A stretch of DNA of 64,000 nucleotides from Owenweeksia sp. (GTDB taxonomy: Bacteria; Bacteroidota; Bacteroidia; Flavobacteriales; Schleiferiaceae): the NCBI GenBank assembly GCA_002695025.1, contig NZNV01000033.1:40066-104065 (forward strand), read 5' to 3'. Position numbers and translations under genes: made by a program. Shown piece after piece: positions 39,922 through 48,732 of this stretch (its first letter is position 1; the number at the start of each line of letters is the position of its first letter). The notes under the pieces are model-generated. The model did not search any database, was not told the DNA's origin, and worked only from the letters and a program-made list of their open reading frames with translations.

Positions 39922-40204
39922 CAATATCCCGCTTCTCCCCTTTTCAACCTGATCGTATCTTCCCAATCCTTCCTTTCTCCTTCCCAAAACCAAAGAGACC
40001 GTTCCGTAAACCATTAATGGATCTACAGAACAGCCTCCCTTTCAGCTTTCAATATCCAAAATAAATCCCTTCCTGGCCCTAACCCTCAAAGCCAAAAACT
40101 ACCAACTAAAAACTGCCTACTCCAGACTCCAAACTAAAAACTCCAGACTACCAACTCCCAACTAAAAACTCCAGACTACCAACTCCCAACTACAAAACTC
40201 CACC
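39922..40204. other. Gene-free spacer with low-complexity tail
   Basis: Between the tracrRNA terminator and the gene ending at 40205. The left part has no feature I can support; the right part is C/A-rich and holds the tandem repeat at 40133-40188 with degenerate copies either side. Confidence 0.6.
40133..40188. repeat. Two perfect 28-bp tandem copies plus degenerate flanks
   Basis: The unit starts ACTAAAAACTCCAG and ends ACCAACTCCCA; copies at 40133-40160 and 40161-40188 are identical. Similar ACTAAAAACT and CCAACTCCCA words occur from about 40088 to 40200. The 12-mer CAACTAAAAACT is shared with the leftmost CRISPR spacer. Confidence 0.8.
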
Positions 40205-40942
40205 CTACAAACTCCCCACTATCCACCCCCTACCAGCCTCACCCCTAGCATAGGTAAATCCCATCACCCCCACAGCCAATAATCCCTCCGGCAATACCTC
40301 CTTCTCCTCCGGTTCCAGTAGTAAATCCTGGCCCTCCACATCGTCCGGATCAATCGCGTAAAAAAAGCTGCGGCCGTGCCATTCCCGGAGCAACAAATCA
40401 TAACCTTCCTTAAAGATCAACGGGCTAAGTAATACCACCCCTACCACCAGTTCCTCCACCTGGGCACCCGTCAGGACCGGATCATACCAACTCCCCCTCT
40501 TTCCCCCCAGGTAGAGCCGGCTATGTTTACGGTCAAATTCCCAGCGGCTCCCCCACTCAAAAACTCCTCGCTTTCTGGCATTTAGCGCAAACCCCGCTAG
40601 TCCCGCCAATGATGATTTGCTAAAGATCCGTTCACCCTTTTTGCCCTCTCCCTCTTTAAGGCAGCGGCATAAGGCCCCCGTTAACCGGCCACTACATTCC
40701 GGACCGCTGAAGAGCCGGTAATAGGGCCCTAAGCCCGCTCGTATTACTTTTCCGTATTGGGAAGCCAGGCCAAATTCGCTCTGCTGCCTTCGCATATCTT
40801 CAAAAACTGCCTCCTCTCGGAAACGTTTTTTATCAATTTTCCCGATCCTCCGGGATACATATCTGCCGTTCAGGTGATAATATACCATATCACCCATTTT
40901 ACCGTTCATTTCATGCGGTCCACTCTTGAGTTTGCGTTTCAT
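40205..40942 (-). CDS. Hypothetical protein, DUF6266-like N-terminus
   Basis: 245 aa, no signal peptide or membrane helix. It opens MKRKLKSGPHEMNGKMGDMVYYHLNGRY in pattern (Gly-Lys-Met/Val-Gly-Asp ... Tyr/Arg), which loosely resembles the DUF6266 family of Bacteroidota. The middle has a glycine-rich cysteine-bearing stretch (FSGPECSGRLTGALC) and the C-terminus a Glu-rich loop (LLEPEEKEVLPEG). No catalytic motif. It lies next to the CRISPR locus on the same strand as cas genes, but 540 nt from cas9 with tracrRNA in between, so a link is not indicated. Confidence 0.6.
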   Translation of the reverse strand: MKRKLKSGPHEMNGKMGDMVYYHLNGRYVSRRIGKIDKKRFREEAVFEDMRRQQSEFGLASQYGKVIRAGLGPYYRLFSGPECSGRLTGALCRCLKEGEGKKGERIFSKSSLAGLAGFALNARKRGVFEWGSRWEFDRKHSRLYLGGKRGSWYDPVLTGAQVEELVVGVVLLSPLIFKEGYDLLLREWHGRSFFYAIDPDDVEGQDLLLEPEEKEVLPEGLLAVGVMGFTYARGEAGRGWIVGSL

Positions 40943-41280
40943 ATTCTTAAAAACGCTCCTTTCTTTCAGATTCTTATACTACCGTTCACCAGGGCCTGGC
41001 AGGGGTATCACCTGGGGTTGCCGTGGCCTTGACCAGGGTTTGCAGCTACAATACCCCGTATAAAACCCGCCTTTACCACCCTTTAACTTTGTGTAAAGTC
41101 TATCCAGGCCCGGTATCAACAAAACCCGGTTTGTCGTAACAATCGCTTCAGAAACGGCCATCTCACCAATGCCTTTCATAACGTCATTATAATAAACAGA
41201 CCATACCTGGCTAACCTTGATTAAGGACCTCTTTTGTCCCTTTGCCGTGTAAAATTTGCTAACCACAAATCGCTAACATC
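40943..41280. other. Intergenic region without a supported gene
   Basis: About 340 nt. A minus-strand frame (40979-41266) has no signal or domain and is regarded as chance. The right end carries TTTG words and the region before ATG 41281 (AAAATTTG at 41251-41258) resembles a -7 box for the small secreted protein. Confidence 0.45.
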
Positions 41281-41628
41281 ATGAGATCATTAAAAGGAAC
41301 ATTAAGCATGCTTATGCTCGCTGTAAGCATAGCCACAGCCACCGCCCATGGCGGAGAAGAAAAAAAGGAAGAGGTGCAGATGGAGTACCTCAGCAACCAG
41401 GTTATTGCCCTCCTTACCTACCCCGATTTTATCCTGGGCAAAATGGGCGATCATCACGCTACCATTCACTTTAAAGTGGATGAAAAGGGCAGCCTCAGCG
41501 TACAAAGCGTAGAGACCAACACTCTGGGCCTGGCCCAACACATCGAAAAGCTTTTGCATAACAAGCACGTGTATACAGATAGCAGCCTGTTTGCAAAAAG
41601 CTACAGCCTTAAGGTCAGCTTTCTTTAG
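41281..41628 (+). CDS. Small secreted protein, unknown
   Basis: 115 aa. Signal peptide (MRSLKGTLSMLMLAVSIATATA), then HGGEEKKEEVQ and a compact beta/alpha domain: YLSNQVIALLTYPDF, HATIHFKVDEKGSLSVQSV and HVYTDSSLFAKSYSLKVSFL. The order helix-strand-helix-strand vaguely resembles the C-terminal domain of TonB, but no TonB sequence signature is present. No neighbours in tight spacing on the left; 44 nt before the AIM24 gene. Confidence 0.65.
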   Translation: MRSLKGTLSMLMLAVSIATATAHGGEEKKEEVQMEYLSNQVIALLTYPDFILGKMGDHHATIHFKVDEKGSLSVQSVETNTLGLAQHIEKLLHNKHVYTDSSLFAKSYSLKVSFL

Positions 41629-41649
41629 GCAAGGATAAGCTTTACTTCC

Positions 41650-41657
41650 TACCTTTG
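41650..41657 (+). promoter_or_regulatory. -7 box of the AIM24-family gene
   Basis: TACCTTTG at 41650-41657, a full match, 15 nt before ATG 41673; supports ATG 41673 over the TTG at 41655. Confidence 0.55.
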
Positions 41658-41672
41658 AGGGAAAATAAAGCT

Positions 41673-42473
41673 ATGCCCGCCCACGAAATAGACTACCGCC
41701 TGCATGGCGAGGAAATGCAAGCCGTTGAAATTGAGCTTGATCCCCAGGAAAGTGTAATTGCCGAAGCCGGCAGCCTGATGATGATGGATTCCCACATCCG
41801 TATGGAAACGGTGTTTGGTGACGGCAGCCCGCAGGACCGTGGTATTTTCGGAAAACTGGTTTCAGCCGGAAAACGCCTGCTTACCGGTGAAGGCCTTTTT
41901 ATGACCGTATACACCAATGAGGGAAGCGGCAAAGCCAGGGCCTGGTTTGCGTCTCCCTACCCCGGCAAGATCATTCCTATAGACCTGGCCTCCTTAGGCG
42001 GCTCCATAATTTGCCAGAAAGATGCCTTTCTCTGTGCTGCACGCGGTATTTCCATCAGTATCGCCTTTCAGAAAAAGCTGGGTACCGGCCTCTTTGGTGG
42101 GGAAGGCTTTATTATGGAAAAGATACAGGGAGACGGAATGGCCTTTGTCCACTCCGGTGGTACCATTATTGAAAAGGAACTGCAGGCCGGTGAAAGCCTG
42201 AAGGTGGATACCGGCTGCCTCGTGGCTTTTACCGGGGCCGTCAACTATGATGTGGAATACATTGGCGGACTTAAAAATGCTATTTTCGGGGGTGAAGGGT
42301 TTTTCCTGGCCCGCTTACAAGGGCCCGGCAAGGTATACATCCAATCCCTGCCCTTCAGCCGCCTGGCCGACCGCATAATTGCCAGCGCCCCCAAAATGGG
42401 CGGCAAGCGCAGGGAAGAAGGCAGTGTACTGGGCGGCTTAGGTGATTTGTTGGACGGAGATAATCGTTACTAA
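41673..42473 (+). CDS. AIM24 / TIGR00266 family protein
   Basis: 266 aa. The sequence AHEIDYRLHGEEMQAVEIEL opens a double beta-helix fold. Glycine-rich turns GEGLFMTVYTNEGSGKA, KLGTGLFGGEGFIMEKIQG and KNAIFGGEGFFLARLQGPG are the family signatures. AIM24-like proteins are widespread; the bacterial role is unknown. The start at 41673 follows the promoter box. The next gene starts directly after its stop codon (TAAATG), so the two are co-transcribed. Confidence 0.88.
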   Translation: MPAHEIDYRLHGEEMQAVEIELDPQESVIAEAGSLMMMDSHIRMETVFGDGSPQDRGIFGKLVSAGKRLLTGEGLFMTVYTNEGSGKARAWFASPYPGKIIPIDLASLGGSIICQKDAFLCAARGISISIAFQKKLGTGLFGGEGFIMEKIQGDGMAFVHSGGTIIEKELQAGESLKVDTGCLVAFTGAVNYDVEYIGGLKNAIFGGEGFFLARLQGPGKVYIQSLPFSRLADRIIASAPKMGGKRREEGSVLGGLGDLLDGDNRY

Positions 42474-42962
42474 ATGAAGTATGTATTAAGTATTTGTATA
42501 CTGGGTTTGAGTTGGGGCCTGGCCACAGCCCAAACGGAAAAGGATTTTGAAGATTACGGCCAGTTGGTGTACACCAAGCTCATAACCGATGAAGACTACA
42601 ATACGGTGGATTTCATGTGGGTATCGGACTATCGCGATTATGCCCGTGCCCAGCACAACGGGGAAAAAGCCGAACGGGATGTGTTTACCATCAACGCAAA
42701 CTACGAAGAATGGTACCGTGATTACCAGAACAGCGTAAACCAGCTTAAAGACTACTACCAAAAAGCCCGTAAAGAAGGCGGAAAAACCGAATACCTGGAA
42801 ACCCTGTTCACGCCCACGGAAGGCTACGATGACCTATACCAGGTAGATATGAGTTTTATATATTCTACGGACAATCTTCAAAATGAAGTGCGCATTACCT
42901 TCCGGGTAATCTGGTATAAAAACTTTTTCTGGCTGGTTACTCCCTTTAAGGAAAACTTTTAG
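42474..42962 (+). CDS. Secreted protein of unknown function
   Basis: 162 aa. Signal peptide (YVLSICILGLSWGLATAQ), then a mostly helical, aromatic- and acid-rich domain: EDYGQLVYTKLITDEDYN, YDDLYQVDMSFIYSTDNL and RVIWYKNFFWLVTPFKENF at the end. ATG 42474 follows the previous stop with no gap. It converges on pcm and overlaps its end by 4 nt. Confidence 0.68.
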   Translation: MKYVLSICILGLSWGLATAQTEKDFEDYGQLVYTKLITDEDYNTVDFMWVSDYRDYARAQHNGEKAERDVFTINANYEEWYRDYQNSVNQLKDYYQKARKEGGKTEYLETLFTPTEGYDDLYQVDMSFIYSTDNLQNEVRITFRVIWYKNFFWLVTPFKENF

Positions 42963-43603
42963 GCATTCCGGTTACGGAGCATCGGTACAAAACGAAAATC
43001 CCCGTGGTCCCCTTCTTTTATCTGGCCATCCGCACTTTTGGTAACCAGTTTCATCTGTTGCACATCCTGCCCCACCGGAATAACCATCCGTCCACCCGGT
43101 TTAAGCTGCTCCAATAATGAAGCGGGAATATTGGGAGCCCCACAGGTAACAATGATACGATCAAAAGGAGCGTAGGCCGGGATGCCGGCAAAACCGTCTC
43201 CGAATTTCAGGTGGGCCGGATACTTTAGTTTACGGAGCAATATCCGGGTTTGATCAAAGAGTTCCTTTTGCCGCTCAATACTGAATAATTTTACCCCCAG
43301 TTCACACAGCACAGCCGCCTGGTAGCCGCTGCCCGTGCCTATTTCCAGTACTTTCATCCCTTTCTTCACCTCCAGCAACATAGTTTGGAAAGCCACGGTA
43401 TAGGGCTGTGAAATAGTTTGCCCGGCCGCTATGGGAAAAGCCTTGTCCTGGTAGGCAAAATCTTCAAAAGAAGAATCCATGAACACGTGGCGGGGAACCT
43501 TGTAGATGGCTTTCAATACCTCCTCATCACGCACGCCTTTTTGTATAAGCGTGCGTATCAGTTTGTTTCGTTGTCCTTTATGTCGGTGTTGGTCCATAGG
43601 CAT
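42959..43603 (-). CDS. pcm: Protein-L-isoaspartate O-methyltransferase
   Basis: 214 aa. Pcm methylates isoaspartyl side chains so damaged proteins can be repaired. The N-terminal helical part (RHKGQRNKLIRTLIQKG, KAIYKVPRHVFM) and substrate loop (IAAGQTISQPYTVAFQ) are canonical. SAM motif I is KVLEIGTGSGYQAAVL, motif II LFSIERQKELFDQ, and IIVTCGAPNIPASLLEQLKP with GGRMVIPVG follows. ATG 43603. Single gene. Confidence 0.95.
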   Translation of the reverse strand: MPMDQHRHKGQRNKLIRTLIQKGVRDEEVLKAIYKVPRHVFMDSSFEDFAYQDKAFPIAAGQTISQPYTVAFQTMLLEVKKGMKVLEIGTGSGYQAAVLCELGVKLFSIERQKELFDQTRILLRKLKYPAHLKFGDGFAGIPAYAPFDRIIVTCGAPNIPASLLEQLKPGGRMVIPVGQDVQQMKLVTKSADGQIKEGDHGDFRFVPMLRNRNA

Positions 43604-43720
43604 AGCTTCGGCTAATTTGCAACTCCCTTGCGGTAATCTGCCACCCCCTTAATTTAAATAAATAACAATAAACTGTGAATAGCCCGTGCCGAAATAAAGA
43701 TGCGCTCTTCACAAAACGTT

Positions 43721-43728
43721 TACCTTTG
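43721..43728 (+). promoter_or_regulatory. -7 box of the Gfo/Idh/MocA operon
   Basis: TACCTTTG at 43721-43728, full match, 18 nt before ATG 43746. It is the likely promoter for the four genes 43746-47524. Confidence 0.6.
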
Positions 43729-43745
43729 CGCGCAAAGCCCATTGT

Positions 43746-44732
43746 ATGTTAAAAATTGGTGTTTTGGGAGCAGGCCATCTGGGCAAGATCCATTTGAAAT
43801 GCATCCGGCAATTACCAGACCTGTACGAGTTAAAAGGATTTTACGATCCGGACCCCGCTGTGGCCGAAAAAGTATCGCAGGAATTTGATATCCCCCATTA
43901 CGATACCATAGAGAAACTCATCCGTGCCGTGGATGTGGTAGACATTGTAACCCCTACCCTCAACCATTACGACTGCGCAGTGCAGAGCCTCCGTGCCTCC
44001 CGTCACGTTTTTATAGAAAAGCCCATTACCGAAACCCCCGAGCAGGCCCGTAAACTTATAAAGCTCAGTGAAGAAGCAGGCGTTAAGGCCCAGGTAGGGC
44101 ATGTAGAACGATTTAATCCGGCATTCCTGGCCGCACGCAACTACATACAGGGGCCCATGTTCATTGAAACCCACCGCCTGGCTGAATTCAACCCCCGCGG
44201 AACGGATGTACCGGTGGTGCTGGACCTTATGATCCACGATATTGATATTGTACTCAGCGTAGTACCTTCCAACATCAAAAAGATCAGCGCCAGTGGCGTA
44301 GCCGTGGTCAGTGATACCCCTGATATTGCCAATGCCCGTATTGAATTCGATAACGGTTGCGTGGCCAACCTTACCGCCAGCCGTATTTCCATGAAGAATA
44401 TGCGCAAGACCCGCATCTTCCAAAGGGACGCTTACATTACCGTTGATTTCCTGGAAAAGGAAAGTGAAGTTATTCGCATGCAAAACCTTGTAGACGAAGA
44501 AAATCCCTACGCCATGGTAATGGATTTGGGCAACGGAAAGAAAAAACAGATCTATTTTGAGAAGCCAGAGAGCCTCAAAACCAACGCAATACAAGAAGAA
44601 TTGAGAACTTTTGGTGAAGCAATCAATAAAAACACCCCCGTGTACGTTACTCTTGAAGACGGGTATCGTGCTTTGGATGTAGCACGACAGGTGCTGGAAA
44701 AGATCAACCTCAATCTCAATGTGATTGCCTGA
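43746..44732 (+). CDS. Gfo/Idh/MocA family oxidoreductase
   Basis: 328 aa. NAD(P)-binding Rossmann N-terminus (KIGVLGAGHLGKIHLKCI), VDVVDIVTPTLNHYDCAV, the EKP motif in HVFIEKPITETPEQARKL and a C-terminal alpha/beta domain with HDIDIVLSVV and HxxD-type positions. Members reduce or oxidise sugars, often in cell-surface sugar synthesis. It is first in a run of plus-strand genes ending with a sugar-phosphate transferase, which supports an envelope sugar role. Substrate not known. Confidence 0.92.
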   Translation: MLKIGVLGAGHLGKIHLKCIRQLPDLYELKGFYDPDPAVAEKVSQEFDIPHYDTIEKLIRAVDVVDIVTPTLNHYDCAVQSLRASRHVFIEKPITETPEQARKLIKLSEEAGVKAQVGHVERFNPAFLAARNYIQGPMFIETHRLAEFNPRGTDVPVVLDLMIHDIDIVLSVVPSNIKKISASGVAVVSDTPDIANARIEFDNGCVANLTASRISMKNMRKTRIFQRDAYITVDFLEKESEVIRMQNLVDEENPYAMVMDLGNGKKKQIYFEKPESLKTNAIQEELRTFGEAINKNTPVYVTLEDGYRALDVARQVLEKINLNLNVIA

Positions 44733-44735
44733 AAT

Positions 44736-45626
44736 ATGGCCAAAAGACTACGCTTTGCAGCCCTGGCTGCTTCTTTACTTTTAATAGTATCCTGTAGCCG
44801 CGAAAGTTTCGAGGCCACTACTCCTGCTTACCTGCATATCCCCTCCATACAGGTAGATTCCACTTTTTACCCCACCCAGGGTTCTGCACATAGTGCAATA
44901 ACCACCGCATGGATTTACGCCAATGGCAAGGCTGTAGGCGTATTTGAGCTGCCGGCAACCGTACCTGTACCCAATAGCGGGCCCACCTTGGTAGAAGTTT
45001 ATCCCGGTATCACCATGAACGGGATCGGGGCTACCCGCGCCATTTATACGCCCTACCAGGTGCTACGCGAAACACTGGACCTTACCGAGCTGGATACCCT
45101 TGAACTCGATAGCCCTTATACCCGCTATGCCAGTAGCGCCACCATCCTGCAGGTGGAGACCTTTGATGAGAATGGCCTCAACCTTACGGCCACCAACCGA
45201 AGCGATACTTCGGTCATCAAAACCAACGATCCGGGTGAAATTTTCGTAAACCCTGAACAAGCCGAAAATAACGGCAGGGCAGGAAAAATAGTTTTGGAGG
45301 GCGAACGGAACTTTTTCGAACTCGAATCTTCCGAAGCCTATTCCCTTCCTACCTACGGTATAAGTGTGTATCTGGAGATGACGTATAAAACGGAAGTGCC
45401 TATGGTAGTGGGTGTGGTGGCTAATTATCCCGGGGGGATCACCCAAAGGGCCAGCACCCTGGTTCTACTGCCCAATGATGAATGGAAAAAGATCTACGTG
45501 AACCTGGTTACGGAGCTTACAGCATACTCCGATGCCATCGGTTTTCAGATCCTTATAGCCGGTCAGGAAACCGACAGCGAAGCACCTCATAAAATACTAT
45601 TGGATAATCTCAAAATCGTGTACTAG
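44736..45626 (+). CDS. Lipoprotein, unknown
   Basis: 296 aa. Lipoprotein signal: MAKRLRFAALAASLLLIVSC, then SRESFEATTPAYLHIPSI. The mature protein is beta-rich with two sandwich-like halves (PTLVEVYPGITMNGIGATRA; FELESSEAYSLPTYGISVYL) and ends AGQETDSEAPHKILLDNLKI. No named domain. It is 3 nt after the oxidoreductase stop and 3 nt before the sugar transferase start, so tight co-translation is likely; it may be a surface or periplasmic helper of the same pathway. Confidence 0.75.
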   Translation: MAKRLRFAALAASLLLIVSCSRESFEATTPAYLHIPSIQVDSTFYPTQGSAHSAITTAWIYANGKAVGVFELPATVPVPNSGPTLVEVYPGITMNGIGATRAIYTPYQVLRETLDLTELDTLELDSPYTRYASSATILQVETFDENGLNLTATNRSDTSVIKTNDPGEIFVNPEQAENNGRAGKIVLEGERNFFELESSEAYSLPTYGISVYLEMTYKTEVPMVVGVVANYPGGITQRASTLVLLPNDEWKKIYVNLVTELTAYSDAIGFQILIAGQETDSEAPHKILLDNLKIVY

Positions 45627-45629
45627 CGT

Positions 45630-47039
45630 ATGAAAAACGACTACTTACAGCGATTAAAGTACATTTTTTGGGATATCATTGCGGCCGGTCTCAGCTATAC
45701 GGCCCTCTACACTTTCCGCAGGATAGTGATTGAAAAAGAGCGTTTTGAAGGCTCGGAGCTTACCTTCAGTGATAATTATTACCTGGGCCTGGTGCTCATA
45801 GCCTTTTTCTGGATCACCGTATACTGGATCACGGGTTTTTACCGCGATATTTACCGCAGATCGCGGCTCAAGGAACTCATCTACACCTTCAACGCCAGCC
45901 TGCTGGGCAGCATCTTCATCTTTTTTGCGCTCATCCTGGACGATTGGGTTTCCAACTACACCGATTATTACCGGGGCTTCCTGGTTTATTTTTCCTCCCA
46001 GTTCATCATTACAGCCCTCTTCCGTTTCCTCATCAGCACCCGTACGTCCATCCGCATCAAGAAAGGAAAAATATGGTTCAATACCATTCTCATCGGTAGC
46101 AATGACAATGCGGTGGAATTGTACACGGACATGGCCCCGGGCAAGAGTAACGGCAATCGCTTTGTGGGTTTTGTGAGCGTTCACAACAACATCCGCTTCC
46201 TGGTAGAAAAAAATCTTGAACATTTAGGCACGCACACCGAGCTACCCCAAATAATTGAGCGTGAACGAATTGAAGAAGTGATTATTGCGATAGAATCTTC
46301 GGAACACGAAAAATTAGAGGAGATCATCAATATTTTGGAGGATACCAACGTTACTATTAAGATGATTCCGGATACCTACGACATTATTTCGGGGAAAGTA
46401 CGGCTGGGTTCCCTGGGAGCCCCGCTTATTGAGATTCGCCATGAACTTATGCCCCTGTGGCAAAAGGTGGTGAAACGTTTCATGGACATTATGGTATCTG
46501 CAGTGGTCCTCATTATTCTCTCTCCCTTATTCCTTTTTACCGCTATCATGGTACGCATGTCCAGCCCCGGGCCTATTTTCTTCCGGCAAAGCCGTATGGG
46601 GCATGGCGGACGTAGTTTTGACATGATCAAATTCCGTTCTATGGTGCAGGATGCTGAAAAGGACGGCCCGCAACTGAGCAGTGAAAATGATGAGCGTATT
46701 ACCAACTGGGGGCGCTTTATGCGCAAATACCGCCTGGACGAATTACCCCAGTTCGTCAATGTTATCCTGGGCCAGATGTCTATCGTAGGCCCCCGCCCGG
46801 AACGCCAGTATTATATTGAGCAGATCATGCGTAAGGCACCTCATTACAAGCACGTTCTCAAGGTAAAACCCGGCATCACCAGCTGGGGTATGGTAAAATT
46901 CGGCTATGCCGAAAACGTGGAGGAGATGGTACAACGCCTTAAATATGATGTGATCTACATTGAGAACATGAACCTCTTTAACGATCTCAAGGTGCTCATC
47001 TATACCATCCTGATCGTACTACAGGGACGCGGTAAGTAA
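45630..47039 (+). CDS. Undecaprenyl-phosphate sugar-phosphotransferase (PF02397)
   Basis: 469 aa polyprenyl glycosylphosphotransferase that loads the first sugar-1-phosphate onto the lipid carrier in surface polysaccharide synthesis. The N-terminal half has four helices and a soluble CoA-binding-like region (about 145-270). The catalytic C-terminus has KRFMDIMVSAVVLIILSPLF, FRQSRMGHGGRSFDMIKFRS, the conserved YRLDELPQFVNVILGQMS and IVGPRPE. The enzyme fits a gene group with the Gfo/Idh/MocA oxidoreductase upstream. No flippase or polymerase is in the window, so the product polysaccharide is unknown. Confidence 0.93.
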   Translation: MKNDYLQRLKYIFWDIIAAGLSYTALYTFRRIVIEKERFEGSELTFSDNYYLGLVLIAFFWITVYWITGFYRDIYRRSRLKELIYTFNASLLGSIFIFFALILDDWVSNYTDYYRGFLVYFSSQFIITALFRFLISTRTSIRIKKGKIWFNTILIGSNDNAVELYTDMAPGKSNGNRFVGFVSVHNNIRFLVEKNLEHLGTHTELPQIIERERIEEVIIAIESSEHEKLEEIINILEDTNVTIKMIPDTYDIISGKVRLGSLGAPLIEIRHELMPLWQKVVKRFMDIMVSAVVLIILSPLFLFTAIMVRMSSPGPIFFRQSRMGHGGRSFDMIKFRSMVQDAEKDGPQLSSENDERITNWGRFMRKYRLDELPQFVNVILGQMSIVGPRPERQYYIEQIMRKAPHYKHVLKVKPGITSWGMVKFGYAENVEEMVQRLKYDVIYIENMNLFNDLKVLIYTILIVLQGRGK

Positions 47040-47524
47040 TGGACCTGCATCAATTTCGCCAGCAGGCGCGCTCCCAACGCAAGGAAAATCAAAAATTCTT
47101 TAAACGCTTAAAAAGCCTGAAACCAAGGCAACTGGACGAGCAATTCCATGAGTTGCACGATGAAGTTTTTGCGGAGATAAACTGCCTCAATTGTGCCAAT
47201 TGCTGTAAAACCACCGGCCCTCTCTTTACGGATACCGACATCAACCGCCTGGCTAAACACTTTGGATTACGCCCTGCCGAATTTATAGACCAATACTTAC
47301 GGGTTGATGAAGATGGTGATTTTGTACTCCAGGTACTCCCCTGCCCCTTTTTAGGAGAAGATAACTACTGCTCGGTGTACGAGGTAAGGCCCAAAGCCTG
47401 CAGGGAGTATCCGCATACCGATCGCAATAAGATGCACCAGATACTGGAACTTACCCGTAAAAATGCCGAAGCCTGCCCGGCCGTAATGGAAATGGTAAAC
47501 CGGATGAAAGACCGGATACCGTAG
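47039..47524 (+). CDS. YkgJ-family cysteine-cluster protein
   Basis: 161 aa cytoplasmic protein. The metal-binding cysteines are in EINCLNCANCCKTTGP (CxxCxxCC) and LPCPFLGEDNYCSVYEVRP, then KACREYP; the order is that of the YkgJ/FliB-like cluster family, which binds Zn or Fe-S. Starts with overlap (TAATG) at the end of the sugar transferase gene. Function unknown. Confidence 0.88.
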   Translation: MDLHQFRQQARSQRKENQKFFKRLKSLKPRQLDEQFHELHDEVFAEINCLNCANCCKTTGPLFTDTDINRLAKHFGLRPAEFIDQYLRVDEDGDFVLQVLPCPFLGEDNYCSVYEVRPKACREYPHTDRNKMHQILELTRKNAEACPAVMEMVNRMKDRIP

Positions 47525-47526
47525 GT

Positions 47527-48729
47527 TTATTCAAAATCAGGATACAGGAGGTATTTCCTGCGTATATCCTTAAAAGCAGCCAGGTCCGCCTGCCAGCTCT
47601 CGCGGATCTCTTCAATGCTCTTACCCGCCTCTATTTGTTTACGCAACTGGTCCGTACCAGCCAGCGTATCAAAGAACCTGGTGAAAAAAGCGGCCTTATC
47701 CGGGGCCATCTGGTAGGCTTCCACCAGCCAGAAAAGGTATAGTTCCCCTAAACCATCTACGTAGAATTCTGCAAACTCGCGCAAGTCAAAGCCCTTGCAT
47801 TCCACACCCTCATATTTGGGATTTTTGGCACCATCGTTCCCGCGCGGGATAAATGTGGTGGTCCCTTCCCTGAAATACGGAGCGCCTATCACCTGGAAAG
47901 GTGTATCCGTTCCACGTCCTACACTTACATTGGTTCCTTCAAAGAAACATAGGGAAGGATACAGCGCCACGGCCGCCTGGTTGGGAAGGTTGGGAGATGG
48001 TTTTACCGGTAATATGTACTCCGTAAGGTGATCGTAATTCTGGCAGCTAACCACTTCAAGCCGGCACTTTACGCCACCCTTCAGCCAGCCTTCTCCATTT
48101 ACCATTCGGGCGTACTCACCCATAGTCATACCATGGATGACCGGAACATGGTGCATCCCTACAAATGATTCGTATCCTTCTTGCAATACCGGGCCATCCA
48201 CATAGTAGCCGTGCGGGTTAGGACGATCCAGTATGATCATTTCCACCCCGTTCTCGGCACAGGCCTCCATAACGTAAGTCATGGTGGAAATGTAGGTGTA
48301 AAAACGCGCGCCCACATCCTGGAGGTCAAAAATTACCACGTCTATACCTTGCAGGTCCGCTGCGGTGGGTTTTTTGTGCGAGCCGTATAAGGATACAATC
48401 GGCAAACCGGTCCGGGTATCTTTTCCATCCGCTACATGTTCTCCTGCTGATGCCGTTCCCCGAAAGCCATGCTCCGGGGCCAGTACCCGCACAACGTTTA
48501 CCTTGCTCTTTAAAAGGTAATCCACCAGGTGCTGATCCTTTACCACTGAAGTCTGGTTGGCCACCACCGCCACCTTTTTAGTGTACACCAGGGGAAGGTA
48601 AGCGCCTGCTCTTTCAGCCCCGGTAAGCAGGTTCTCCGCTTTGTTGAGCTGTCCAAAAACCATAACCGGCAACAGCAACATCAGCACTGTCAATTGTCTA
48701 TATTTGGCAATCCAATTGGATATACGCAT
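47527..48729 (-). CDS. NamZ-type exo-beta-N-acetylmuramidase (DUF1343/GH171)
   Basis: 400 aa. Signal peptide ends LLPVMVFGQ. DUF1343 proteins (NamZ, YbbC) release terminal MurNAc from peptidoglycan fragments. Visible signatures: VAVVANQTSVVKDQHLVDYL, LAPEHGFRGTASAGE, IVSLYGSHKKPTAADL, VVIFDLQDVGARFYTYISTM, IILDRPNPHGYYVDGP, HGMTMGEYARMVNGEG and TNVSVGRGTDTPFQVIGAP. These cover the catalytic acidic positions of the family. ATG 48729 stands 3 nt from the start of the divergent permease gene. It converges with the YkgJ-like gene (2 nt apart). Confidence 0.9.
   Translation of the reverse strand: MRISNWIAKYRQLTVLMLLLPVMVFGQLNKAENLLTGAERAGAYLPLVYTKKVAVVANQTSVVKDQHLVDYLLKSKVNVVRVLAPEHGFRGTASAGEHVADGKDTRTGLPIVSLYGSHKKPTAADLQGIDVVIFDLQDVGARFYTYISTMTYVMEACAENGVEMIILDRPNPHGYYVDGPVLQEGYESFVGMHHVPVIHGMTMGEYARMVNGEGWLKGGVKCRLEVVSCQNYDHLTEYILPVKPSPNLPNQAAVALYPSLCFFEGTNVSVGRGTDTPFQVIGAPYFREGTTTFIPRGNDGAKNPKYEGVECKGFDLREFAEFYVDGLGELYLFWLVEAYQMAPDKAAFFTRFFDTLAGTDQLRKQIEAGKSIEEIRESWQADLAAFKDIRRKYLLYPDFE
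48699..48706 (+). promoter_or_regulatory. -7 box of the LolC/E-like permease gene
   Basis: TATATTTG at 48699-48706, full match. It lies inside the coding region of the divergent NamZ gene (its first codons), which means the two genes share the same stretch. Confidence 0.5.
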
Positions 48730-48732
48730 AGG

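Noticed and set aside
40205..40942. A new CRISPR accessory gene
   Set aside because: Separated from cas9 by tracrRNA, repeats and a gene-free stretch; its sequence looks like a general Bacteroidota hypothetical protein.
40979..41266. 95-residue minus-strand frame
   Set aside because: Proline/glycine-rich random-looking end, no ribosome or promoter context, overlaps the promoter region of the plus-strand gene at 41281.
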